From Sphagnum magellanicum (Eukaryota > Streptophyta > Sphagnopsida > Sphagnales > Sphagnaceae), in assembly GCA_021904315.1 (NCBI GenBank), contig CM038911.1, forward strand, positions 13,303,390-13,367,389: a stretch of DNA of 64,000 bases. The letters run 5' to 3'. Made by a program: the position numbers and the translations under genes. Numbering within the stretch: the stretch's first letter is position 1; each line of letters opens with the position of its first letter. Of the stretch, positions 35,813 through 49,007 are shown one piece after another. The notes beneath the pieces are model-generated. The model had not been told where the DNA came from. It did not search any database and saw only the letters and a list, made by a program, of their open reading frames with translations.

Positions 35813-36840
35813 AGCCTTCCTACTTCGCGACACAAAAGGCTAATGTGGCACCCAAAGTTTTTACCATTAGGCAAGTAATTCAAACTGATGGACTTGTATT
35901 TAGTTCAAGTCCTATTACCAGGGCTAGAGGAGCTTGAGAAGTCATGTCATAATCTTTTTGTCCTCTCAACATGGAAGAAGAACACACCTTGTTGGCGAGG
36001 GGGGAAGAGACTATTACACCACAAGTTGTTTGGGCATTAAATTCTTGTGTCCTAGGAATACATGTACATTGGGAAAACACACAATTTTCCGCTGATCAAC
36101 TTATGGAGTGCCAACTTCAAATGCATGAAGTGGCGCAAAAGGTTGTGAGTACATTGTTGTTTAGTTTTCAAGATTTGAAGCTAAGCACCAGGGACATAAT
36201 TTTAGTACTAAAGGATACCTTGAACACTACATCAGGTCCTCTACCAACCCCTGATCCACATGCTACAGGGGTCCCATCCAACACCTTGGAGAGACACTCA
36301 ATTGGCTCACATGTTGGAAATGGCGTTCGTAATTTGGTCACTAGTTTTAGCATGGTTAAATTAATGGGCTCTTTTACCTTTGATTCTGCATTCACATATT
36401 AGAAGGGAGTTAAGAACACTTCACTTGTGGATTTGTTACTCATCAAAGGTGTTGTGGATAACCATTCCCTCCATAAAGTCTTGCACTCATTTCCAAAGGT
36501 GGTGTCTAATGAGAAAACTTCCATCACCACCGAAGTTGCCATTGTCGACAATACTGAATGGGCAATTTAGGTGGGATGACATACACCCAGAGTGGTACTT
36601 TTTGATACAGGTGACCAACCAGTGATTCTTGGAGTTCAATTCCTATGAAGATGGGCATGTTCGATTCCAAACTATGGAAATCTATGTGGCAATTCGCATC
36701 GCTAGTGGGAGCGTAAAGGAGGTACTTGGGGAGAGCTTGGATTTGATTGCATTTAACTTCAATGAAGGTATAGATCAGGAGCTTTGCCTACATGTCAGAT
36801 GTTTAGTCACCAAACCCACTAGTTAGATGTGTTCATTGGG
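35813..36840 (+). pseudogene. gypsy pol start: linker and aspartic protease
   Basis: A frame at 35971-36402 (MEEEHTLLARGEETITPQVV...) has no domain I know. It continues after a stop through VLHSFPKVVSNEKTSITTEV to the protease signature RVVLFDTGDQPVILGVQF at about 36575-36630, with the DTG active-site triad. The following IRIASGSVKEVLGESLDLIA and, near 36820-36850, DVFIGQE-type sequence fit the flap and C-terminal part of retroviral-type proteases. A single-base frame change lies near 36640. Confidence 0.65.
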
Positions 36841-37244
36841 CAAGAGGACATGTTTCCACCAAGTTTCATAATTGACAACTAGTTTGAGCATGCGTACTAC
36901 GAGTGGATTATGAGACTGGTGGCCACCACCTGGGATACATACCCCTTGATTTACATGGGAACCATAGTCCTATGGTTCACCATTGTATGCTCAAGGAAGC
37001 ACACACTATTTCCTACATCCAAAAAACTAACCACGAATGGATAGGGGGAGATGAAGAGGATATAGCTTACGCCCAAGCTACTGAAAGCTTGAGGGTGGTT
37101 CCTACCAACATTCAACACGGACAAGAGGTTTTATAGAAGTTCAAAGCAGCTCACGAGCCCTTGGTCAAAGCTCTGTCTAGTTTTGAGAACATGGAGAACC
37201 ATGGCAAACCGATTAAGCTAATATTTCATCAACTAATTACCTAG

Positions 37245-38360
37245 ACACCGCCTAAGGAGGGGATTACATTATTAAAGCTTTTTGGTGGCATTGGTATAGG
37301 TCTCGAAGCCCTACTATAGTCAAGGATGGTGGTTCAGAGGTATTTTTATGTAGACATTGATCCTATTGTAAGGCAAGTGGTGGCATCGAGAATGATGGAG
37401 CTCACAGCCAAATTTCCATAACAATTTGCAACCACCGCATGGAAGGCCAATTTCACTTTCTTGCCCTCTAACATACAACTGATTCAAAAGAAGCATATGG
37501 AATTATTTGGCCTTGTGGACCTCATCATTTTAGGTTGGGAGTGTCAAGGATTTTTAGTAGCTGGATTTGGAGAAGGCTTGAGTGACACAAGATCCAGTCT
37601 CTTCATGGACATGGTACAATCACCTGGGCTCAATCCATTTCTCTTATGCTTGGTTACGTAATTGAGAACACCCATTCTTAGCTTGACTAGAGGGAGAAAG
37701 TCCAGGAGCACTACACGCTAATCAAACATTACCTTGGAGAGCTGATTTTATTCGATGCGACACAATGTGGTTCCTATGCGCATCAGCTGTGCAACTGGTG
37801 GACTAACCTTGCATCACTTTCAGTTCTACAATTGGTTCTGAGATACACCATCAAAGACCCCAACCTACAGGTTTCTCACATATTAGATGATTTGAGCTCT
37901 TGCCAACCAGTTGCAAGGTAAGAGAAACCTCCTTGGTTTCATGGGAACACAATAGGAAAACCAAAAGGTGTTTGGCCCACCTTTTTCTCTTTCCTAGGAG
38001 CACATTCCTTTCAGGGAGATGGAGTAGGCCTAGTGTATTGTCATGCTTCAGCCACTTGGGATGAACCAAGCCCAGAAGAAAGAGAAAGGGCTATGGGGTT
38101 CCAAACTGACACTACTAGTCACACCAAGGTGACTAGATTGGAGCGTAACGCTCTACTGGGAAGAGGCATGGACCTGAACTCCCTTACATGGTTATTGGTA
38201 ACCTATGTACTTTTTCAAATGTACACAACACCAACACTGATTCAATTAGCTTGCAGTTCTGGTGATACGACTACATGGCACTTCGACCAAGTACACTTGC
38301 TTATCTTCAACACTCTACACTTCATTCTTAGTGTTGGGAGGAAGAGGTACCATGTAATTT
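37245..38360 (+). pseudogene. Cytosine-C5 DNA methyltransferase-like domain within the gypsy polyprotein
   Basis: About 320 codons carry C5-MTase motifs in canonical order. Motif I is LLKLFGGIGIGLEALL (FGGIGIG at 37281-37301, AdoMet binding) and motif II is YFYVDIDP. Motif IV is DLIILGWECQGFLVAGFGEG (Cys codon 37542-37544). Motif VI is YVIENT (ENT at 37664-37672). A motif VIII-like QCGSYAHQLCNWW follows, and motifs IX/X are ERERAMGFQ then RLERNALLGRGMDLNSLTWL (about 38080-38200). The usual P before the catalytic Cys is E. After motif IV there is one frameshift (near 37610), and stops occur at LL*, FP* and ENTHS*. The domain lies between the protease (about 36.6 kb) and the RT (38.57 kb), in the same orientation, with linkers of several hundred bases. 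The family methylates DNA cytosine at C5. This copy cannot make the enzyme. I cannot assign it to DRM, CMT, MET1 or a bacterial-like clade. Confidence 0.75.
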
Positions 38361-38568
38361 GACTCAAGTTGTTTTTCATACACTTGGAGGTACATCAGCT
38401 TCTGGAGAAACAATTACAACCTTTTATAAATCTGCGTAGTTAGATAGTGGAGAACCCAATACACTACGTTTTTCAAAGACATTTTCTAACTCCATTCCAT
38501 GTGTTTCTAACTACCCTTTTGTTATGGGGAACCAGCTCACCAAGAAGGAGAGAAACTAGGTCATAGAC

Positions 38569-40158
38569 TTGCTAATTAAATATGAGAATGTGTTCGCATT
38601 TTCAATGAAAGATTTAGGTAGGTGTAAGACCATGCAGTTCCTTATAGACCTTACAGATGAGACACCCATCTATTGGAGGAGGCACAAGTTGAGCAAGCAT
38701 GGGTGGGAACTGGTAGATGAAAGATGCAAAAAGCTCCATGAGGCTGGTCCCATTCAATCATCAAGTTCTGATTTTGCAACCACTATAGTAATGCCAACAA
38801 AAAAAGATTCAGCTAGATTATGGACTGAGAAAAGGATGTGTGGGGATTATAGGCCTTTGAACCTAGTTACACCTTAGGATAGGTACCCCATGCCCATCCC
38901 TAAAGAATTGTTTGATAACATTGGAGACCTAAACACCTTCACAATTGTGGATTTGAGGCAAGGCTTTAACCAGATTGTGTTTGTTGCAAAAGATCACAAG
39001 AAAACGACATTCTATGGAAGCAACAAGTTGCGGGGATGGCTTGTGATGCCTTTTGGATTAAACAATGCACCCATCTTCTTTCGGAAAAACGAAATAAATA
39101 GTAAATTTTTGTTTTTTTTATGAAAAACTCTAAGCACTATATAAATAAATAAATAATCATAAAGAGAAATCATCGAGTGATAAGGAATATATGGATTTTC
39201 GAGAAGGGAGGAGCCTCGGATGACTAGTCCCCCCTGGACTGCCCAGATCCCACGAGTGAATGGCGAGTTGAATTTCCATTAGATCTCACTAACTATTGCG
39301 AGTTTCCTTGTCCGGAAATATTAAAAACGAAAAAATCGGATCCGTATATTGGAGAGGTACCAAAACCAAATAGCCATTTTATTCGAACCCAAAGCCGGAT
39401 GATGGGAAACTATCATGTACGGCTTCGAGGGAGGGAAAAAATACCCTACCCGCCGTGACCATTGTCATTGTTACTTTTTCTAAGTTCTGCTTTGGTAGAA
39501 GTGGGATGGAGTCTTACCCACGATGATTTAATAGAATTGGGAGAAGCAGTAGGTATTATTGCGGGTTAATCCATCGGAGAACCCGGGACTCAGTTAACAT
39601 TAAGAATTTTTCATAGTGGTGGAGTATTTACGGGTGACATTACGGAACACGTGTGAACTACGAGGCTTGGACTAGGTTTTTGAAAAGGCAAATTTCTTGA
39701 AATGCTAAATAGATGACGTCCTAATGCATAACAAGGGATTCTTGCAACATTTGGCTGATCTTGAAGAGTTATTCAAGAGGCTCCACGAAGTCAATATGAA
39801 GACCCATCCTAAAAAGTGTGAGTTTGCTATCACCTTAATAGTCCACCTTGGACACAAAATTTTGCTAAATGGTATTATAGTTCATTGGGCCAAAGTAGTA
39901 GCCATTTTGGAGATGCCCAATCCTACTAATGTTCACACTTTGAGGAGCTTCATTGGATTATGTAATTACTATTGGATTTATGTCCAAGACTTTAGTACTA
40001 TTGCTCATCCTCTCTATGCATTATTAAAAAAGGATGTTACTTGGACATGGAGTGAAGAAGCTCAAGAAGCTTTTAACACATTCAAGGAAAAGCTTTCAGA
40101 ATTCCCCATTCTAAAAAGACCTGATTTCAGCAAGGTCTTCATTCTACATGTTGACTAG
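38569..40158 (+). pseudogene. Reverse transcriptase of the gypsy element, split by organelle-type DNA
   Basis: 38569-39080 carries the N-terminal RT: KRMCGDYRPLNLVTP, then after a stop YPMPIPKELFDNIGD, FTIVDLRQGFNQIV (catalytic Asp of motif A) and MPFGLNNAPIFF. The frame then enters foreign DNA and resumes at about 39670 with VFEKANFLKC, a stop where Tyr is expected, and IDDVLMHNKGF. The IDD is the YxDD box (39709-39717). It continues with MKTHPKKCEFA and LRSFIGLCNYYWIYVQDFS to the RT connection. The order and spacing are those of Ty3/gypsy RTs. Confidence 0.85.
39085..39660 (+). other. Organelle-derived insertion in the RT: group II intron 3' end plus rpoC2-like fragment
   Basis: Between the broken RT halves is unrelated DNA. 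At 39392-39425 a 34-nt hairpin AAGCCG...CGGCTT with a GAAA loop has the form of group II intron domain V. It is followed by a GGGAGGG/CCCTACCC stem as in domain VI. At 39510-39655 the frame reads LTHDDLIELGEAVGIIAG, stop, SIGEPGTQLTLRIFHSGGVF, matching plastid rpoC2 (RNA polymerase beta''), in which the stop is Gln (CAA to TAA). A TGA follows EHV where Arg is usual. This is a nuclear plastid-type insertion. The intron's host gene is not identified, so the insert may be a joined mosaic. Confidence 0.65.
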
Positions 40159-40500
40159 AGTGTTCTTGGTATTGGTGCTATTTTTGGCCAACTTGATGAG
40201 GAAGGTAAAAAATATGTTATCGCCTATGCATCCCGAAGCAACAACAAGGCTAAAAAGCAACTGCTTTTCATACGAGGGGGAGTGTCTTGCTGTTGTATGG
40301 GTCGTCATACATTTCAGGCCTTATCTTTATTGCACCAAGTTTATTTTGTATATCGACCACCAACCTATCAAATGGTTGATGACTAACGATAAGTTTACTA
40401 GTAAGTTAGCTCGTTGGGTGTTTATACTTCAGGAGTATACGTTCAAGGTTATTCACCGACCTGGTATTACACATTAAAACGCGGATACCATGTCGCGGAG
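40130..40500 (+). pseudogene. RNase H domain of the gypsy element
   Basis: The frame reads FILHVD, stop, SVLGIGAIFGQLDEEGK, then YVIAYASRS. After a frame change it reads YEGECLAVVWVVIHFRPYL and FILYIDHQPIKWL, ending with VFILQEYTFKVIHRPGITH at 40477. These are the catalytic D-E-D surroundings of Ty3/gypsy RNase H, with a stop at the usual Trp and one frameshift near 40250. Confidence 0.75.
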
Positions 40501-40809
40501 ACCCTTCACTACCTTTGAAGATTTTTCAGAAGCCAAGCAAGATTTCGACCAGATTCCAGTAATACATGTATCTTATGCATCTAGTTATCTTACAATATTC
40601 CAATGTTACCTAGTTGAGCATCCCATTATGGATATATGGGAGGGCTTAGACACTATGAAGTTTCTTTAGCATGGGGAATACCTTCCCCAATTAGTTACAT
40701 CAAGTCAACGAGATCGCATACAACAGCAGTCCAAACGCTACTCATGGAGGGATAATCACCTCGTTTGATGCTTACCACAAGGCAACAAAGTGGTTCTTCC
40801 ACCACATGA

Positions 40810-41892
40810 ATGGCTTGGTCTTATTCAAAAGGTACATCAGAGCTTGGACATTTTGGAGTTAAGCGTACTTATAGCCTTTTCGCTCTTCATTACCATTGGA
40901 GAGGTATGTATGCTCAAGTCCGAAACATCATTGCTAAGTGTGAACAATGTGATAGAGTGAGAACTTCCTTCTCCTCTCAACAGTTCACGCTTTCTCCACT
41001 CCCTATTCAGGGCATGTTCTATCATTGGTCATGTGATTTAACTGGAGAATTACCACAAACCTCCAAAGGTAATGTCTACATCAGAGCTTATTATGCTGCT
41101 GAACAAGTCATCACATAGCACCAGCCAAACTTTCTTACAATAGGTCTTAAATAGGTTTGGGGCTTATGTTAAGTGCTTTATTAATCAAGGATCAAAATTT
41201 AGAGGAGAATTCCAAGACCTATTTAATCATGCTCTCATTGACCATCGTCGAACTTCAAGGGATCATCCCCAAGCTGATGGCCTTGCGAAGAGGATGGTTA
41301 AGCAAGAAGGGAACTCGGAAGATTTGCCTCATCGAGAACAAAGAGGATTGGGACCTAGCCCTACCTTACATCGCCATGGGTTCCAGGATGTCCAAACACG
41401 CCTCTTTGTTTCATTTCGCTCCTTACTTTCTACTTTTTGGGAGACATCCCATTCCACCTTCTTCCATTATTGCTCAAATGGACCAGGTTGTGGACTTGGA
41501 CTTTCCAGCCACTTGGGTTAGGGTCATCGCAGAAAGGGCTATTCTATTCAGGAGGGTTATGCCCATGGCCATGGAGAACTTGTCCATTACACAACATCAA
41601 AACACTTTATAGTATGCACACACACGAAGGTGGTAATTATAAACCTAAGGTGAAACAATTTGATGTTAGTGATTTGGTGTATCTCCAATGGCAACCTAAT
41701 GATACTCTAGACACTTCTTCCGATCACATTATCTTGAGGATTAAGGCGATCAGGCCTTTAGGTGTGTTGGAATTGCAAGGAGTTAACAGACGCATAATTC
41801 AGGATCACTCCAAAAACTATGCGCCTTGCCACCTGTTGAACTTAGATCTTACCATCATCACATTGACTTGGATTCCTCCATTTGACTATCCA
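40810..41892 (+). pseudogene. Integrase of the gypsy element, inactive
   Basis: The HHCC zinc site is visible as LGHFGV ... HYHW ... CEQC. The core begins WSCDLTGELPQTSKGNVYI, with the first catalytic Asp. The chain is then interrupted by what looks like an internal deletion of some 20 codons (about 41080-41110). The second catalytic position reads FINQGSKF, where family members have TDQGxEF. The Glu position reads PQADGLAKRMV, where ERxV is usual. Both are therefore substituted. The C-terminal part (YKPKVKQFDVSDLVYLQ, LRIKAIRPLGVLELQG) resembles the SH3-like tail seen before chromodomains, but no chromodomain follows. Confidence 0.75.
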
Positions 41893-42030
41893 TGTCAAGT
41901 ATGTCAGAGGAGAAACGATCCTGATTAGATGTTGTTTTGTGATAATTGTAATGGTGGATACCATTTATTCTACCTCAAGCCGAAACTCATTCAAGTTTTT
42001 GCCGACATTTGGTATTGTTCATCATGTTTT
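41893..42030 (+). pseudogene. PHD finger at the C-terminus of the gypsy polyprotein
   Basis: In the integrase frame, CQVCQRRNDPD, a stop, then MLFCDNCNGGYHLFYLKP and WYCSSC show the Cys4-His-Cys3 spacing of a PHD finger. One Cys is replaced by Tyr (HLFYL) and one codon is a stop. PHD fingers read histone H3 tails. Here it occupies the place where chromoviruses have a chromodomain, which suggests a role in target-site choice (inference). Confidence 0.75.
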
Positions 42031-42094
42031 TTTATAACACCTTGATTTCTACTCAGACCATGCCACACTTTTCCTAGCTCACGTCTTGGGGGGG

Positions 42095-42262
42095 ATACAT
42101 AAGAATTTCATCTCAACCTCCTCTTGTGCATTGTATATATATGTGTGTGCATATCTTTAATTGATTAGTTTCTACCTTTGACTGGTTTTAGTCTTTTTGT
42201 TCAGTAGAGTTTACTATGGATTTACACCCTTACGAGACCGAACGTCATGACACTACATGTCA
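42095..42262. repeat. Repeat A, left of the right LTR block, after a G-run (polypurine-tract candidate)
   Basis: TTGGGGGGGATA at about 42085-42096 is a candidate polypurine tract. The next 165 bp (AATTTCATCTCAACCTCCTC ... ACTATGGATTTACACCCTTA) recur at 42604-42765, so the LTR-like block 42270-42602 is bracketed by direct repeats. Confidence 0.65.
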
Positions 42263-42269
42263 CGACAGT

Positions 42270-42602
42270 TGTCATGCTTGTATGCATGGCCTCATACATG
42301 AGGGTTAATTATGAGCATGCCAGTCATGCCTTTAAGGTTAATGTACACTCTTAGGGTTAATGTATGTTTTAGGTTATTGTACGTTATTAGGTGTTTTAGG
42401 GTTATGGCTTGTTTAGGGTTTCAGCTTGTTGACATATGTATAAGAGGCCAAGTTCTTCCCTTTTCTTGTTAGTTTTCCTAAAATTCCTTTGTTAGGGAGA
42501 GTTTCTTCCATAATGAGATTAGATTTCTAAATGTTCATGGCGGCTATTGCATGGCCACCGTTTCCATACATTACGTTTTCTTTCCTTTTTTTCAATTTAT
42601 AT
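42270..42602 (+). repeat. Right LTR (part matching the left LTR)
   Basis: It starts TGTCATGCTTGTATGCATGG and matches 31088-31405 with many substitutions and one extra short duplication (TTAATGTA...TTAGGGTTAATGTATG). The divergence from the left LTR indicates an old insertion. Confidence 0.65.
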
Positions 42603-42603
42603 A

Positions 42604-42765
42604 CATGAAAATTTCATCTTAGCCTCCTCTTGTGCATTATATATATATGTGCATGCATTTCTTTTTGGTTGATTAGTTTTTACCTTTGACTGGTTTTAGT
42701 CTTTTTGTTTAGTAAAGTTTACTATGGATTTACACCCTTATAACACCAAACATCACGATAGGACA
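42604..42765. repeat. Repeat A', right of the right LTR block
   Basis: This is the second copy of 42095-42262, including TTTGACTGGTTTTAGTCTTT and TTTACTATGGATTTACACCC. It may be part of the LTR, in which case the left end of the element is truncated, or the result of unequal recombination. Confidence 0.6.
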
Positions 42766-42769
42766 TTTG

Positions 42770-45285
42770 GACATTACCTTTTAGAAGGCTCTATCTTATT
42801 TAATAACTTGGTTTGTGGTTTTATTACCGTACTCTTTGTTATATTTTGTTTCAATGGTTTGTTGTTTGTTGGGTTTCATTAGTTGGGTGGTTTGGACCTA
42901 GGTGAACACATCGAGAACTTGACGATAAAGTGATGGGAACACATTGGGAACATTGATATCCAAAATATGTAAAAAAATTGTGTCCCCTCCCCCAAAGGAA
43001 AAAGAATTGGGCTTCATGGGTGCATGCTACATAACCTTAGTGGCCTAAACTAACACCTCCTTTCTTTTATTATTGTGAGTACCTATGCTATTCACCTCTC
43101 CTATTCGCAAAAGCCATGATTTCAGGTCTTTACAAGTTTTTGTTTTTGTGTCATTGACCAATCCCTATTATTGCAACCTTGAGGGAGGGGGGATTTCCCA
43201 GGCAAGCAGGCAAGCAATGAGATACTTGATACTGAGAAATTTGATACTCTACCTACTTACATAGCCTCTTGATTTTCTTTCTTTACTTGGCTATTTCATG
43301 GGTGTGAGCTCCTTAGTTTAACATCTATGATTGGAACCACCCATTAAGCTAGTTCATGAAGGAAACAAGTTTGTTGCTCTTTGGTGGTCTCCTTCCTTCT
43401 TTCCTTTTGTTTGTGTACGAAGTTTAAGTTTCACTTCTATTTTTCAAAAATCTTGAATTGAATTCACATGGTTTTTCTAAGGTAGTGCATATGTTGTTCA
43501 TTTTTATGGTTTTTGGTAGGATGTGTATGGAATTTGGAAAGAGATTGCTCTTCAACATATTATGAACCTATGAATGACTATGGAAATATGCTAGATATGG
43601 GACACATGATGATAGCACTTGGTTCACATAGATTTTTATATATAGTATGTGTGGCCATATGGAAATGGTAGTCTAAGCTGTTTTTATAACTGAACATGTC
43701 TCCCTTGTGGTGATGATGTACTTGGCTGGTATAGTTTTTGATTTATAACTATGTGCTAGTTGAAATTGATAGTTGTTATAATAGAACATGTTTCTCCTGT
43801 GATGGCACTGTTGATCAATGGTATGAAAAAAATGACACCTAATGGACTATTCATTCACAAAATTAATGCATGCAACAACATTTTTGTTGCATGTTCAGTG
43901 TTATGTCATCTATTCAACATTTGTCTAGTTCTTTTTAGTTTGGGAATGTTTGATAATCACATGTCATATCAACAAGTTGGGAGGCGCAAGCTATAAGCTT
44001 GGGTGCCTTTGAATGGTCAGGGCTACATTTAGGGTAATGAATGGCTAAATTGTTAATTTTTCTTGGTGAACTATTAAACAAGAGAAGTGTCTCTATGGTG
44101 GACCATGCATAGAATCCTATAATTACATCCAAATGTATGTTGCATGTATATTGTTTTGAATTGGTGGAGTGGGTTGAATGTAGAGAAAATTATTTATAAA
44201 AAATTCAAAGTTCAATTTGGTTACATCAATGAAATTTTTAATATCACATACCAAGGTCAAACAAAATCATATTTAATAATCATTATATTTATTATAATTT
44301 TAAAGAATGAGTTCTTTTTTATTCATATGTTGAAAGAACAATTGCTTTTCAGATGCCATACACCTTAAATCAAAAACTATAATTGAACACCATTGTATCA
44401 AAATTTTGTTTCAAATGTGCATGCTCAACAGGATTGATGGTTGATAACACAATGACAACTTCATAAAACAAGTGCATTTTACTTTGAACAAATAGTGTAC
44501 ATTGACTTGAGTCATGGTTTGCATCTTTAAAACAAAATGCATAGGATTCCAATTGTAATGACATTTACATATTCTTGTTACACATTTGTAATTTTGCAAA
44601 CTTTTCAAAAAAATTATAATATGTGGGGGCAATTCATTCGTGCATGATTTGATCTTTTTTAGCTTTGTCACTTACAAAAACTCATGCATCAATGCCCCGT
44701 AAGCTTGATGCCATTTTTTTAAAAGCATACTAGTAGGTACTTGGATTGTGCAATTAGCGTGAGTTTTTTGTGGCATTGTGAATGTATTGGGGAAACATTA
44801 GGTAACATATTCAACATTGAGACATGGAGAGCAGTTCATCCATCATGTGAAGTCCCATGATGCAGGTTTCATCACAATGGAAATACTCTGAAAAGGTGTA
44901 CATTACTAAGTATTTTTGAATTTCTTGTCCTCCTCGTATAGAGCCAACATTTTTATTAGGTTTAGTGGTTGCAGAAAACACCATAATGGGTTGTGCCAAC
45001 AGACTCTTGCTATCATCTCAACACTTAGATGCTACCAACTCCATCCAATCACTGGGTTTTGAGCAAAACCAGAAATGTAGTAATAATGCATCATCACAGC
45101 AGTAAGTGGGTTGTGTCACCACAAGAGTTGTACACAAATGTCAATTTGAATTCAAATATTTGATTGACATGGTGGTGCATGCACCCAAGTGAACAATAAT
45201 GAATTATCAATTCATCTAGAATAGGATGCATTAATCAAATTGTCCATCAATCTTTGTTTGGAACAAAGAAAGCCCCAGCCAAATC
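42770..45285. other. Intergenic DNA between the gypsy element and OPR
   Basis: No gene is supported. A degenerate two-copy repeat of about 110 bp lies at about 43690-43830 (GAACATGTCTCCCTTGTG and GAACATGTTTCTCCTGTG blocks). The last 250 bp are the presumed 3' flank of OPR. Confidence 0.4.
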
Positions 45286-45291
45286 ACTTTT

Positions 45292-47816
<2,525 letters not shown>

Positions 47817-47824
47817 GGCTGCTG

Positions 47825-48840
47825 CCTGCACAAAACTCCTTCTGCATCATTGCAATCCCCAAAACAAGCTTGATGAAGTTCCAAAGAAATCTCCACGACA
47901 ACAATTATAGGTAACACGACAATGAGTGCAGTCATAACCTCATGAGAGTCGCTCACAAAGTGACAGACCATAACCTTCATCACGAACGGCAGTGACAAGC
48001 TGCCATGACTACCCACTGAGTTCATCAGCTCCCAACAGTGGGTGTAGATAAGCATATAATAATCTTCCCAAAAACTTGGGCAAACCATTATACACAATCT
48101 GCGTCCTGAGTTTCTGTTGCCTTTCCGGAAGCAATGGGAAGACTCAGACGTGATGTTGGCTAGCACTCAAGAGACATCGCTAATCAAAAAAGTCAACAGT
48201 ATCCTCATTCAAGCTGCAAAAAGCTTCTGAAGGAAAGAGCTTTTATTTCATTTTAGCATGTCCCCCAAAACAAGCTCAGAACCTTGACATGCATTTGCCC
48301 CACCCACCCGTCCACCCACCCATCCACCCACCCACATGCTTGCACTGGACACCCAATCAATCCATTTATCTGCTTGTACTGTGCTCCTTCTTCCTTTTTC
48401 AACAAATTTAAAAAAAAAATCTATCTTTAGTCTGTCTCGTGATCTAGACGAGGAAAAAATGGGTTTTGGGTTGTCCTAGTTTCTGAAAAGCTCAACAACC
48501 CATCATCTTATTTTTCCTTCTGCCTCTTGAGCTGCCTCTGATCTGATCAAGAGTGCACTAAACTCTAAAACACACTATAGAGAAAAGGATAATAAATAGA
48601 GAAAAGTGGTAGAGAAGTGAGGAGGGAGAGAAAGTAGTAAAGAGTAACTGACCGGTGATGCTTGAATGAAGCTTGAGTGATTCTCTGATTGCACTGCTGC
48701 AACAACGACAACAACTGCAGCGATGATTCCGAATACTTGCAGCGAGAGCTGCAAGAAGAAGAAGAAGTGGAGAATGTGAAATTGGAGATGGTGTTCTTGG
48801 TGAATGAGAGACTGCAACTCATAATTGTTTGTTGATGAAG
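47825..48840 (-). other. Probable 5' untranslated exon and leader intron of OPR
   Basis: GTTTTGTGCAG|GCAGCAGCC lies nine bases before the OPR ATG (acceptor at 47827-47826). On the same strand CATCACCG|GTCAGT at 48653/48652 is a good donor following a pyrimidine-rich, ORF-poor leader. If joined, the frame reaching the ATG has no upstream in-frame ATG that I can find, so the exon would be untranslated. The ORFs at 48565-48822 are then by-products. A (CCCACC)n-like stretch lies at 48300-48335. Confidence 0.4.
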
Positions 48841-49007
48841 AAAATGTGAAGAGATGGGAGTTCTGAGGTTACTCTTATGTATGAATGTTTTTTGTTTTTT
48901 TTTCCTCCTTTTGTTTGGTTGGAAGCTTCTTTTGCTTCTGCAGAACCACCAGACACAAGTGTTTTCTTAAGGAATTTCCTCTTGGAGCCACAGTGATGAC
49001 CATCCAT

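Larger units (their letters stand above)
31088..42602 (+). mobile_element. Decayed Ty3/gypsy LTR retrotransposon with embedded C5 DNA methyltransferase-like domain and terminal PHD finger
   Basis: Similar direct terminal segments (31088-31405 and 42270-42602) bound gag, protease, methyltransferase-like, RT, RNase H, integrase and PHD segments, all on the + strand. The order PR-RT-RH-IN is that of Ty3/gypsy. The methyltransferase lies between protease and RT, and the PHD finger lies after integrase. Three later insertions break it: solo LTRs at 33144-33964 and 34990-35807, and organelle-like DNA at about 39085-39660. Stops, at least one frameshift in the methyltransferase part, an internal integrase deletion and substitutions at catalytic positions show that this copy cannot move by itself. 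Confidence 0.8.

Noticed and set aside
39510-39655. A functional plastid gene fragment or a true exon
   Set aside because: It is short, contains two stops and is embedded in the broken RT of a nuclear retrotransposon.
48565-48822. A Ser-rich transit peptide exon for OPR
   Set aside because: Spliced at the available donor, the frame from the ATG at 48822 does not meet the OPR frame, and the frame that does has no ATG; a leader exon is more likely.
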